Source: Anopheles merus
Taxonomy: Eukaryota > Arthropoda > Insecta > Diptera > Culicidae
Length of the DNA stretch: 64,000 bases
Reading direction: 5' to 3'
Assembly: GCF_017562075.2 (NCBI RefSeq)
Contig: NC_054084.1
Coordinates: forward strand, 30,082,158-30,146,157
The position numbers and the translations under genes are program-made. Position 1 is the stretch's first letter. Every line of letters starts with the position of its first letter. The notes beneath the pieces are model-generated. The model saw nothing but the letters and a program-made list of their open reading frames with translations. It made no database searches and had not been told where the DNA came from. Shown piece after piece: positions 10,617 through 21,000 of this stretch.

Positions 10617-11298
10617 TTTTTTTTTATTCAGGAGTAACGGTCCAAAAAGGCCGTATTGCTTAAGAGTAGAAAATACAAATGTAATTCATGGCGCTACAAT
10701 CCATATTGGCAGGGAGACATTTCCTTCTCTGAGCCATGGAAGGGCACCTTATCCCGGGTGTACTCGGACGGTTTGGTTTTAATCAATCCAGTCCATGATT
10801 TTGCGGTCCTATAAGCGTGGCGAAGGTCTACATCATTCGGGTTTCGAGGTTGTCTATTCCAGTTCAGTGTTCCAAATGGCATTGCGGGGGGCTGTATCGA
10901 GTGGATTCCAGGCATTTCGTCGGATCCATCCATCAGAAGCGGTCCGAGTATATTCCCATTTAGTGGCTCAAATGACATCGCGAGGGTCTGTATCGTTGTA
11001 GTCCTTTCCTTCAGTGGTCCGAGTGACATGGCGGGGGTCTGTATCGTTCCAGTTATCTAGTAAATCCTTGCAAGAACATCGTTCTAGCAAGGATCTTCTG
11101 TCTGCCGTCAATGCCGATTACTCAGCCATACACATTGCACTCATTCATTCTTACATTCATGCATACATTCATCCATCACAAACATACAAGCGATGTACAA
11201 CATGTAACACATAGACAAACAAGAGGAAATAACATAGGATGCAAGATTGCTGTTGCCAACAATGTTGGTTGGTTCACAGACATTTTGCTTAAGGAAAG
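10617..11298 (-). other. 3' UTR and A-tail of the LINE, with internal degenerate repeats
   Basis: The 680-bp segment after the ORF2 stop holds three related units (around 10862-10905, 10962-11003 and 11011-11055). They share, on the plus strand, TTCAGTG..CCGAGTGACAT and GCG.GGGTCTGTATCG. It also has an ATTC-type tetranucleotide stretch (11143-11182). The terminal hairpin (ACGGCC / GGACCGT on the minus strand) directly precedes the A-tail and is conserved in the fragment at 4226, so it may be what the reverse transcriptase recognises. Confidence 0.7.
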
Positions 11299-14200
11299 TC
11301 ACACAGTTAAGCCGTTCTCTCTACAGAAATCAAATATGGCCTTCAGGAATTCCCAGTCCGATGCCGCTAATATATCCCGAATCGGAATATCAGTACATTT
11401 TCCCAGTCTTTCGACCGCGTCCAGCAAGGCAGGTCGAGCAGACTCGTATTCCACGCAGGACCACAAAAGATGATCCATGTCGTGGAATCCAAGCCCGCAG
11501 CCACATACCTTGGAGTCGACCAGTCCTATACGCTGGAGATGTGCACCCAATGCGAAATGATTAGACCTAAGTCTAGACATCATTCGAATGAACGCACGAT
11601 CTCCAGGGGTGTTATGGAACCAAGGCTTCAAGCTTACACGAGGAGTGATTGTATACAGAAACCTTCCGAGTTCATCCGAGTCCCACAGATTTTGCCAACG
11701 TGCCATGCAAAACGCCTGTGGGGCCTGCAAGAACTCATGAGGAAGGATAGGCCTATCAAAGAAAGACCCTTCTGCAGCTCCCCTTTTGGCCAAATGGTCT
11801 GCCTGTTCATTTCCTGGTATACCACAATGAGCAGGTAACCATACTAACGATATGCGAAACGACTTTTCAAACAGTGAGCTTAAAACCTTTACAATTTCTT
11901 TCACAAAATGGTCTGGGCTCTTAACAGCCTTTACGGATTTTAATGCTTCAATAGCGCTTAAGCTGTCTGAAAAAATTACATATTGATCCGCTGGGCATGC
12001 ACTTATCAATAATAAGGCATAAAAGATTGCGGCGAGCTCCGCTACATATACTGAGCATGGTTGGCGTAATTTAAAGAATGCTTCGGAGCACGTGTTGTAT
12101 ACACCAAATCCAATGCCCTGCTCTGATGAGGATCCGTCAGTATAAAAATGGTTACTGTTAGCATGGCCATGTTTCTCCACAAATTTGCTGGGAATTGTCA
12201 TCCGGCGAAGGTTATCGGGGATACCTTTAATTTCCTCCTTCAATGAGGTATCTACACTTAAAATGGAACTGCAGGACTCTGGTAAGCTGGCACTAGTTAT
12301 ACTTTGAGAAGTACTAGGGTGCACCTGTAAGGAAACAAAATCATGATAGACCTTCATGATTTTGCATTTAGAACCTATCTCTTGCAGTGTTTCAAAGTTC
12401 TCGATTATCAAGGGATTTGATACTGTAGAGCGGACGAAAAGGCGAAGCGATAGTAGCTCAAAACGTAGCTTTAGCGGCATCACTCCGGACATCACTTCGA
12501 GTGACATGTTATGAGTCGACTTCATGCTACCTAGCGCGATTCTAAGACAGCGATACTGAATCCTCTCAAGTCGGATTAAATGCGACTTGGCTGCCCAGTG
12601 GAAGCATATGCAACCATACTCCAAGACGGACAGTATCGTAGTCTTATATAGGTTAAGGACGTCTTTGGGGTGTGCACCCCACCAGAGTCCGGTAATCGTT
12701 CTGAGAAAATTGATTCTTCTTGTACACTTCTGTACCAGATAGTCAATATGTGTCCTCCATACATTTTTGCTATCAAACCAAACCCCTAGGTATCGAAAAG
12801 ATTTGGCAATGGATATCTTTTTACCATATAAAAAGATATCGACCTTTGGGTCAACCAAATTCAAGCGTCTATTACTCTCAGTGTTGTAAAAGAAAGAGAA
12901 TATCAGCATTTCCGTTTTCTCTGGAGAAAACTCGATACCTAGGTTTGTAGCCCACACTTCTAAATTGTTGAGTGTGGTTTGCAAAGGACTTTGAAGGTCG
13001 GCGATGTTGTTGCTGGCGACTGATACAACACCGTCGTCCGCCAATTGCCTAAGGCTACAGCCAGGTGCAAGGCAAGTATCTATATCGTTGACATAAAAAT
13101 TGTACAACAAGGGGCTCAAACAGGACCCTTGTGGTAGTCCATAAAAGCTGACTCTCCGAATTTTCATGAAGCCATTGTCGAAATTCATTGCCTTTTCCGA
13201 AAGGAGGTTGAATAAGACGTTATTCAGTCCTGGGGTTAAGCCCGCAGATTCTAACTTTTGACACAGAACATTGACTGATACTGAGTCAAAAGCCCCCTTG
13301 ATGTCAAGAAATGCAGATGCCATCATTTCTTTACGAGAATGAGCCATCTCGATTTCGGACACAAGCAGCGCCAAGCAATCGTTGGTACCCTTGCCTTTGC
13401 GAAAGCCAAATTGGGTACTTGACAAGAGGCCTTTGGATTCAAGCCAATTGTCCAGTCTAAAAAGAATCATTTTCTCAAATAATTTTCGCAGACAAGATAA
13501 CATTGCTATCGGTCGATAAGAATTATAGTCTGATGCCGGTTTGCCAGGTTTCAAAAGGGTGACTACTTTCACTTCCCTCCACTCCAACGGGACGGTGTTA
13601 AGCTCCAACATAATGTTGAATAATCTCAACAGCCGTTTCTTCGCCAGATCTGGCAGATTATGGAGCAATTTGTTCCGAATCTGATCCAGTCCTGGAGACG
13701 AATTGTTGCTGGAGTACAGAGCAAGCGATAGCTCAACCATTGAGAACGGTGAATCCATTTGCGGATCACTCCCATGAGCACTCTGTTGATATGGTGGTGC
13801 TTGAGCGAAATCAGGGCAGACTTTTTGTGCAAATGGCTCTAACCATGCCCCAGAAACCCTTTCGCTCTCGTTTGTTGCTTTGCTGTTGCGCATCCTTTTC
13901 GCCATGCTCTGAAGCTCCGTTAGCGAAGTGGAAGGCTTGAGGTTTTTGACATACCTCGGCCAGTATGACCTTTTTTTTGCTTTAAGCAAGTTTTTGCACC
14001 TACGCTCCAGGCCTCTATAATGAATGTATAGATCCATGGAACCGGTGTCTCTATACCTGGCAAAAGCCTTCCGCTTCGCTGAGAATGCCGCTTTACAATC
14101 CGCGTCCCACCAAGGAGTGGGTGGTCTTTTAAAAATCCTTGCCTGGGGGGGCGGCCTCGTTTGGGCACCGAGGGCGCACTCGTTTATCGCCATAACGAGA

Positions 14201-15024
14201 TTTGCATACTCCTCATTTACGGAGAAACTGGGTTCTACGCGGATTAGCAAAGCGGTCATTTGGTCGCCGTATTTCGTCCAGTCGATGTTCCTCGTTAAGT
14301 CACAATTAGCGGGGACTTGATCGACTGTGCGACTCCTCTTGATAATCGAGATCTTTATTGGCAGATGGTCGCTACCAAGCGGGTCTTGGATTACCTTCCA
14401 CATAGAATCCAGCCCTAAAGATGACGAACAAAGAGAAAGGTCTATTGCGCTGGGTCGTGCCATAGGTGAGGGCACCCTAGTTGCTTCACCAGAGTTTAGA
14501 ATTGTCAAACTGTGTGTGTCGCAAATATCCCTAATGATTGGTGCACGAATATCGTCATGCGTGCAACCCCAATCTGATCCATGGGCGTTAAAGTCGCCCA
14601 GGATGAAAAATGGTTTTGGTAGTACCGTTACTACTGTCTCAAGATCCTTGTTGATCTTCTTTGGATCCAGATTGGCTCCCGGTGGGATATAAATTGAGGC
14701 AATAGAAACGTCAAGATCTCCTAGCTTTGCCTGGATTGCGACGTATTCGATTACCTCGGGTGTGGGGAGGGGTATTCTGCTGAAACTGTGACTGCTACGA
14801 ATACCAATTAACACTCCCCCACCACGCCTATCGCTAGTTGGATCATGTCGATCATGACGAATAATATTATATCCCGGGAAGGTAATATTTTTATCGGGTG
14901 AGAGCCAAGTTTCACTTAGGGCAAATGCGTTACAATTGTGTTGCCCTATAAGTACTTTAAAAGAGTCAATTTTACCTAAAAAACTTCTGCAGTTCCACTG
15001 TAGTATAGTGGTCATTGGAGGCAT
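11299..15024 (-). CDS. LINE ORF2: AP endonuclease - reverse transcriptase - RNase H polyprotein
   Basis: This 1,241-residue protein carries out target-primed reverse transcription. Residues 1-225 are the apurinic-type endonuclease: LQWNCRS (8-14), LSETWL with the catalytic Glu (36-41), GDFNAH (143-148) and SDHLPI (218-223). The reverse transcriptase lies at about 485-730, with FLDIKGAFD, GLPQGSCLSPLLYN and LADDG (the metal-binding Asp pair). RNase H at about 955-1085 shows all four acidic/His landmarks: YTDGSS, ELAAI, SDSLSA and PAHCGIPGNEQAD. A C-terminal CGCG...DHLLWSC zinc-like motif follows, as in other RNase H-bearing LINEs. The start is the first ATG of the frame and puts the endonuclease right at the N-terminus. 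It is in a different frame from ORF1, 151 bp downstream, so it needs reinitiation or another unusual initiation mode. No inactivating change is seen in the motifs. Confidence 0.95.
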   Translation of the reverse strand: MPPMTTILQWNCRSFLGKIDSFKVLIGQHNCNAFALSETWLSPDKNITFPGYNIIRHDRHDPTSDRRGGGVLIGIRSSHSFSRIPLPTPEVIEYVAIQAKLGDLDVSIASIYIPPGANLDPKKINKDLETVVTVLPKPFFILGDFNAHGSDWGCTHDDIRAPIIRDICDTHSLTILNSGEATRVPSPMARPSAIDLSLCSSSLGLDSMWKVIQDPLGSDHLPIKISIIKRSRTVDQVPANCDLTRNIDWTKYGDQMTALLIRVEPSFSVNEEYANLVMAINECALGAQTRPPPQARIFKRPPTPWWDADCKAAFSAKRKAFARYRDTGSMDLYIHYRGLERRCKNLLKAKKRSYWPRYVKNLKPSTSLTELQSMAKRMRNSKATNESERVSGAWLEPFAQKVCPDFAQAPPYQQSAHGSDPQMDSPFSMVELSLALYSSNNSSPGLDQIRNKLLHNLPDLAKKRLLRLFNIMLELNTVPLEWREVKVVTLLKPGKPASDYNSYRPIAMLSCLRKLFEKMILFRLDNWLESKGLLSSTQFGFRKGKGTNDCLALLVSEIEMAHSRKEMMASAFLDIKGAFDSVSVNVLCQKLESAGLTPGLNNVLFNLLSEKAMNFDNGFMKIRRVSFYGLPQGSCLSPLLYNFYVNDIDTCLAPGCSLRQLADDGVVSVASNNIADLQSPLQTTLNNLEVWATNLGIEFSPEKTEMLIFSFFYNTESNRRLNLVDPKVDIFLYGKKISIAKSFRYLGVWFDSKNVWRTHIDYLVQKCTRRINFLRTITGLWWGAHPKDVLNLYKTTILSVLEYGCICFHWAAKSHLIRLERIQYRCLRIALGSMKSTHNMSLEVMSGVMPLKLRFELLSLRLFVRSTVSNPLIIENFETLQEIGSKCKIMKVYHDFVSLQVHPSTSQSITSASLPESCSSILSVDTSLKEEIKGIPDNLRRMTIPSKFVEKHGHANSNHFYTDGSSSEQGIGFGVYNTCSEAFFKLRQPCSVYVAELAAIFYALLLISACPADQYVIFSDSLSAIEALKSVKAVKSPDHFVKEIVKVLSSLFEKSFRISLVWLPAHCGIPGNEQADHLAKRGAAEGSFFDRPILPHEFLQAPQAFCMARWQNLWDSDELGRFLYTITPRVSLKPWFHNTPGDRAFIRMMSRLRSNHFALGAHLQRIGLVDSKVCGCGLGFHDMDHLLWSCVEYESARPALLDAVERLGKCTDIPIRDILAASDWEFLKAIFDFCRENGLTV

Positions 15025-15175
15025 TAATCATCCAAACGGACCATCATACTAAGACAAGGCCATTTTGATAACCACTGCTTGACCATTCCTCTTAGGAAAG
15101 GAAATGCCAGGGGAATCAATCCGGTAAGTGGTTCCGGGAGGTGGAGGGAGTCAAGGAGAGAGTGTAAAATCTCTG

Positions 15176-16444
15176 TCAGGCTTGGGAGGGATGGCCTGGA
15201 GAAAGATCTGGGTTCGCTAGGGAACGCCAGATTGCTGGGATTGGAAGGGTTACGGGAACGTGGATGGGTGCGAGCGTCACGGGGGGGTTTGGAGCCCTGG
15301 GTTTGGCGTAGGGTCGCGTTGTCGTGACGTCGAGGTGCCTTTTTGGGTGAAGCTTTAACATTTTTTTTATCGTCTTTTTGTTTGGTACCCGTGTTGTATA
15401 CAATCTTTTAACTCCATTTAATGGTGCCAGATTGGGCAACGGTTCATTACCCTCCAATAGGGAAAGGTTATCGAACGGATTCACATTTGAGGTGGACTTC
15501 AAAACATCGGCGTACGATCCTCTTGTATTCTGCAAGACGGCCCGTTTGTGTTCCGATTGTTTTTTTCGGTAAACAGAACACAACGACATTTCGTGCCATT
15601 CCTGCTTGCAGTGAATGCATTTCTGGGTTTCGGCCTTGCATTCGGATGTTGAATGCGATCCCTTGCATTTGCCACACTTCACGGAGTTTGTGCAGTAAGG
15701 CTCTGAATGTCCAATCTGGCTACATTTTGTGCAACATGCTATTTTTTGCACAAATGGTCGACGGATGGGCACTCTGAGCCCTTCAATGTACAGCGTGTTT
15801 GGCAGGACTGTACCCTCGAAGGTGATCCGGAGTGAGGAAGTCTCACGGAACACCTTCTTTCCATCGACCGCACTTGAAGCGTAAAGTTTTTTAACTTCAA
15901 GGACCTTTACCCGAGGGGAGGATTGGTGTAGAAAAGCCCCTTGTCCGTACTTTAGGATGTCCTCTAAGGGGTAATCTAAGTCATCAATGACACCGACGAC
16001 TTCCACCAATCCACCGGGAATATATACCCGGTAATCCTCCGTATAGGACGGATCGGCCGCAATAGCATTGGCTTGCATCCGGTCTTTTGCGGTGACCCGC
16101 AGCTTGTTTGGACGCGGGCGAATAATGTCTAAGACACCTGGGTATTTTTTATAAACTGATGCCGTAATTGCTCTTACATCGAGCTGTTTATTTTTCGGCA
16201 TGAAAAATACATCATGTATCCCGTTATAAGATGCGGGATACGCTCGGAATCTGGGATTCCCTTTCAACGATTGACCCATGAATTGATCACGGGACGTTGA
16301 AGGTAAGGGCTCGTTACTAGCCTTTTTTTTCGCATTCTGTCCTAGATCAGAACTTTTTCGCTTCACTGTAGTAAAGCCCTCCTCCGATTCATCCATCGGC
16401 TCCGCCTCCATGAGAGAGTCGGAGCGAGAGAAAAAAAAACCCAA
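15176..16444 (-). CDS. LINE ORF1: nucleic-acid-binding protein with three CCHC zinc knuckles
   Basis: This 422-residue protein is the Gag-like partner that packages LINE RNA. The N-terminal third is charged (acidic near 12-22, then a KRK/KKK basic cluster that could be a nuclear localisation signal). The middle is a Pro-poor globular region. Near residues 235-295 lie three consecutive zinc knuckles: CTKC....H....C, CGKC...H....C and CIHC....H....C. The C-terminus is rich in basic residues and Pro. The first ATG gives MGFFFSRSDSLMEAEPMDE; the Met at residue 12 or 17 could be the true start because the residues before it look unstructured. It ends 151 bp before ORF2. It matches known I-clade ORF1 proteins in domain order, not in a sequence I can name. 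Confidence 0.92.
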   Translation of the reverse strand: MGFFFSRSDSLMEAEPMDESEEGFTTVKRKSSDLGQNAKKKASNEPLPSTSRDQFMGQSLKGNPRFRAYPASYNGIHDVFFMPKNKQLDVRAITASVYKKYPGVLDIIRPRPNKLRVTAKDRMQANAIAADPSYTEDYRVYIPGGLVEVVGVIDDLDYPLEDILKYGQGAFLHQSSPRVKVLEVKKLYASSAVDGKKVFRETSSLRITFEGTVLPNTLYIEGLRVPIRRPFVQKIACCTKCSQIGHSEPYCTNSVKCGKCKGSHSTSECKAETQKCIHCKQEWHEMSLCSVYRKKQSEHKRAVLQNTRGSYADVLKSTSNVNPFDNLSLLEGNEPLPNLAPLNGVKRLYTTRVPNKKTIKKMLKLHPKRHLDVTTTRPYAKPRAPNPPVTLAPIHVPVTLPIPAIWRSLANPDLSPGHPSQA

Positions 16445-16766
16445 CTGTGTGACGAGAAAGGATAGGTAAACAAGAGAGGATCACTTACCACAAGTAGACA
16501 CACGAGAGCGAGAGTACACGACGAACGAGCGCTACGCACCTGTCCGACGAATGCGCTCTACACTCACAAACCTACACTACAGTACACACGCTGCGCGTAT
16601 ACACGCGCTGCACACAACTCTACGCACTACACACTGTACGCACTATACACTAAGCACAGATCGCTTTCCGATCGTTCTCGCACGTATTCCTTTGCAGTGC
16701 GTATGGTCGAGGTCAGTGGCTTGTTGTCCGGCAAAAAATCCATCCACTTGGAGCGCGTATCGATCA

Positions 16767-16798
16767 CGTCTGATTCGCTTCGTGGTTGGGGACAGAAT
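16767..16798 (-). promoter_or_regulatory. Internal Inr + DPE promoter of the LINE
   Basis: On the minus strand the element/flank junction reads CA-TTC, a near match to the insect initiator with +1 at 16798. AGACG (followed by TG) sits at 16771-16767, exactly +28 to +32, the position and sequence of the downstream promoter element first described in jockey/I-type LINEs. The exact spacing supports the called 5' end and means the copy keeps its own TATA-less pol II promoter. Confidence 0.75.
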
Positions 16799-16813
16799 GT
16801 TGAAATACATTAT

Positions 16814-17556
16814 AATAATTTGAAAAATATCAAAGCGCCTCAATAATATGCAACTTTTAAGTTTGAAAATAGATTATTAAAAAATACAGATTCGTTTTAA
16901 ATGACCTCAATTTGCACCAAAAGTAGTCTCGTAATAAACATGAGGTGAAGGTCGTTTTGGAAATTGCCCTTTTTTTTCTATTTGTCATGTAAACTTCGAA
17001 TTTGTTTTTAAATATATCAACATGGCTGACACATATTGCACACACAAATGAACAATCATATTAATAAAAATGGATTCCATTGGCTTAAGATCAGGAGGAC
17101 TTTCCAGATCACAAGTTCAGTTGATTTGCTGTGCAATATATGTGGCTAAAATCTTTTTAAACTGCATATAGCTTTAGGAAGCGCTTGTGCAGACTAATTA
17201 GTTTTAAGAATCTCCTCGTACAGGCAGTGTCAGAGATACGTGGAATCTGGTATACGCATTTTTACATAATCGTGCATTTCTCAGTTTTATCCATTTTTAT
17301 TTATTGATAAAATTAGAAATACATCGAATAATATTTGCAGGGGATAAAACCACCCATTACAAGCAAAAGGAAAATAAATTTAAATATTGTTTGGCTGAAA
17401 ATCCCAGAATACAATTTACAAAGAAGTTAGAAATACTCGGCTTATCAAATTTTTTCGTTAATAGCGTATTTCAAATACAACTTGTATAGCCTGTTTCAAG
17501 TTCCCTTCGTCCAACACTTAATATGTATTTAATAAGATCAATTGCTATTGATGCCT
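16814..17556. other. AT-rich non-coding stretch
   Basis: No gene or bounded repeat is seen. The sequence is AT-rich, with short open frames on both strands that lack any domain character. Confidence 0.5.
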
Positions 17557-17778
17557 TAGTCTCAAATAAGAAGTCTTGAAACGAACTTAAGAATACATTT
17601 ACAGGTTGATTAAAGCCAGCCATCAAAACTCCAATTTTAGTTTGAACTGACAGTCTTATAAGCATCATAGTCTCAAGTAACAAGTCTTTAAACGTGCTTA
17701 AGAATGCGTTTACAGGTTGATTAAAGCCAGCCATCAAAACTCCAATTTTAGTTGCAACAGACAGTCTTATAAGCGACT
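17557..17778. repeat. Two-copy 111-bp tandem duplication
   Basis: The unit starting TAGTCTCAA at 17557 is repeated at 17668, with a central block of more than 35 bp (ACAGGTTGATTAAAGCCAGC and onward) identical in both copies. The copies differ by roughly 10%. Because 111 is 37 codons, an 88-codon minus-strand frame (17471-17737) reads through both copies. The differences between copies change most of the affected residues, so there is no sign of coding constraint. Confidence 0.85.
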
Positions 17779-17959
17779 TCAGAACGTTTTAAAGGTTTAA
17801 CAACTTTAAAGGCTGTTAAGCATCTTCAAAAGACATGTTGAAACTATGTGGCTCAGTGTACTCATAGTAAAGAATGCTTCAAAACATGTTTAAGTGTAAA
17901 AGGTATGGGAAATGTTTCTTGGGGAGTCATCAATGAAAACTGCGCAGCTGATCGGTTCA

Positions 17960-18020
17960 AAGGATTGAACGCAAGACTGACACATTGACAGGACTGCGCG
18001 CTAGTCACTGGACTACGAAG
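17960..18020 (-). repeat. tRNA-like box A / box B module, possible SINE head remnant
   Basis: On the minus strand TAGTCCAGTGA (18015-18005) resembles box A and GCGTTCAATCC (17972-17962) resembles box B, 43 bases apart as in a tRNA. There is no acceptor stem and no recognisable SINE body downstream. Confidence 0.3.
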
Positions 18021-18079
18021 CTGACTCACGTTGACCTGGACTAATGGCGTATAAAACAGAGTCCAGCTGACTAAATACA

Positions 18080-21000
18080 TACCTTATTTCTTAAATGGTG
18101 AAGATATATAGAAGCAAAATGACAAAAGAGTCAAATAAATTAGCAACATATGTCACTCAACAAGGGCATCGAAATATTCAAACTTTTACCAAACCCGATA
18201 AAGGACCATTCTTTCCAAACCATTACATGCAACATGGTGTTTCAACAACTGCTATCGATTGTAGCTGTTACACTTTTTCCAATCCTAAAACAACCTACCG
18301 ATCCCCCACGCCCTACTGCGCAAATTCGAACCCATCAGCCGTCTCAAATCCTTCCAGCGTTGTAAATTTTACGTTCGCCCGTAAGCTTCCAAAATCCGAA
18401 CACGCGCTTTTCTACGCAACTGGAGGCGCAAGAAGAGAAAAAAACGCGCGTCTGGTCTTCAACTGGCAAAAGATATGCTTCAGCACGTCCGACAGCTCTA
18501 GTGTGAAATGAGGGGTGTTATGGCGCAAAAAAAAAGCTACACAACACAAAGCGCAACCGGGAACGGGCAGCCGGTCACACGAACGGGAATGCACGGAATG
18601 TGGACCCCAAGGGGCGGCACCATTTTTATGCGCCACGGTACCCCCGGTTTCGGTCCATTACTCACGACCAAACGCGTTTGGCAGCATGGGAGGGACATAA
18701 AATTTTGGAACATTCTGCTAAAACAAACGCGCTTTGCATGGGCGGAGACAGAGCTGGCGAGGTCGAAAGCAAGCTGTTAACGTGCGCAGTTTTCGACCAC
18801 GTTTCCACGCCGCTGTGCAAGTGGATGAGGCATTGAGCGGGAAGGAGCGGTGGCGTTGGTGGAAAAGTTTTCTAATTTCAATATGATATTGATTGCCCGT
18901 TTTCGGGGGATGGATGCAATTTTTCGGAAATTTTGGAAGTGTCGAAAGTTGGGTGGAAAAATGGTGGAAAACTTTTGTCTCCTCCAGTCCTCCGATCCTT
19001 GCACCGAGCCCTCCGAGTGGGAGTGACGATCTGGGCGTGAATTGTGGGTGCTTTTCTCCATACTGGTTTCGAAATTTTCTTAAGCTGCTAAACACACCAA
19101 TCATGTTCGAATATTAAAGTGTCCCAGTGATGGTTTGAAGCAGAGCAAACAGAGACAAAAAGCGTAGCGGAAAATTGTAACGAAACAGTGTTTGGGAGAC
19201 GCGGCGGACACGCGATTAGCGTAAAATTATTCTTCCACATCGCTTTGCCCGATTGTTTACTTTTGATGGCACAGAAACCATGGATGAAAAGTGAAAACAA
19301 GGCTTTTTTATTGTTTATAGCAGAAAGAAAGCAGCGAAAAAAAAAACTGATGCTGGCAAAGCATCCGAAAAACCAACAGGAAACAAAAATAAATGCCATT
19401 TTTCACTGTATTCTACGACTGCAAACACCCCACCGGTTTTGGCCACGTTTGGGGGGGGGGGTCCTATTTTTATGATCCCCATTGAAGCGGCGGGGAAATG
19501 TTTGCGCCCATGAAATGATGGCGTTGATGATACATTTTTCTCCAAAAATAGAAGCTAAATTGTAAAATTTCACGATCGAAACCTTTGAGCCGTCAAGGGA
19601 AGGCCGAAGGATCATTAATTTTCCCACCATCGCTTTCATCGCTTGGACAGCAGGCGTAGGGAAAGCTTGTGTGGGTCGTGTCGGTAGGCAAATTGGGAGC
19701 AATAAATAGAATGGCACAATTGCCATCGTTCCCTTTCTTGTCCCAGGTCCTTTGTTGTGTCCCCCCCCCACAACCGTAGGGTGTATGTGTACGTATGGAG
19801 TAGTGGTGTTAGAGGCAGTAAACTCGTTACGATCGGACCATTGGTGGCCTTCCACGTTGGTGTCACGCTGTGGTGAATGGGTCGACTACCCCCGGGCGGA
19901 GTCAAATTGCTGACTATAAAAAAGTAATCGCTAAGCTTAATCGATGGTCGCCCCGGTTACTACCCTCCCGCAAGGTGGAAAGGATCACAGAGCGGTGGAC
20001 AAGTGGACGTGACGCTTACCCAGAGAGCGGAGAACTAATCATTGGGGAGAGTGGGCGAAAGGACTGTTGGAAGAATTTCTTGCTGAAAGTTTGATGAAAA
20101 GAGCAAATAGTTTGTTCCTGTTCCACAATAAAAAATGGGGTTACCTTACCCGCTGGCAGCATGTGGGGCGATGCAAACAGCCTGATTGGACGGTAATCCG
20201 ATTAACCCTTAAAGCGCCAACCAGCCTGTTTATCAAGGATTATGTGGATATCAGTTTGCTACTTCAAATTTGCATTATTGTTACAAACCAAAATAGTAGA
20301 AAGCAATAGAATATAACCCCTTTTTTTTGGCCAGACGACCCAAATGATACTTGAAAGAGAGTCCATCCTAAATCCATCCCATTCCAGCACACTAATCCCA
20401 TTTGCCTCGTCAATCCTTTCGACAGACTCGGGTTTCGCTTTGAAAGTGATTCAACCGTAATGAACGCACACAAACACTCCACAAAAAAATTGCTCAAATC
20501 TTGCATTTTCATTCCATTTAATGCTCTCCTAACACTCACACACACACACAAGCCCGAAAACAACCCCCCGAAGCTTTGTGTGTCCATCCCTCTGAAATCA
20601 GAACCGAAAAAGAGGCTACCTTAAAGTCCACTTCGCTTAAGCACGAGTCACCCAGTGAGGGGAGGTTGAAAATCTGGGCTGAATACACTCACGATCCTTA
20701 CAGCACAACGATGAATCTCTGTGCACTGAAACGCAACCCGAAACCGTCCCGGGGTACATGTGCGAAACGGAATCGATGGTAAGACATCTTAAAATGGAAT
20801 AATAATTGAATTCTTGGGCAAGGTTTTCCAGCCTTCGAGCTGCAAAAATTTGGACTGGACCCCGGAGAGGAGGGGTTTTTTTTTGTTTGCTCCTATTCGT
20901 TGAATGAACTCCAATGGCTTCGCATAGATTTTTGGGCAGGTTTTTCGTTTTGTGTTGGCAACAATTTCCAAAAGGGACAGGGCTAGATTCTTTTGTTTCT

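Larger units (their letters stand above)
10617..16798 (-). mobile_element. Full-length I-clade non-LTR retrotransposon (LINE), apparently intact
   Basis: TGTTGAAATACATTAT occurs at 10601-10616 and again at 16798-16813, a target duplication of 15-16 bp around the element (one base is ambiguous at the 5' end). Read on the minus strand the order is: a 5' UTR of about 350 bp with an internal promoter; ORF1; a gap of 151 bp; ORF2; a 3' UTR of about 680 bp; then CTCCTGAAT and an A-tail of about 9. Endonuclease plus reverse transcriptase plus RNase H in ORF2, with three CCHC knuckles in ORF1, is the architecture of the I clade. Neither ORF has a stop or frameshift. A second, 45-bp copy of its 3' end lies at 4226-4270. 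The perfect duplication and open frames point to a recent insertion. Confidence 0.95.

Noticed and set aside
10694..11029. 111-codon minus-strand frame after LINE ORF2
   Set aside because: It lies in the 3' UTR and its length comes from the degenerate repeats there; no domain and no equivalent in I-clade elements.
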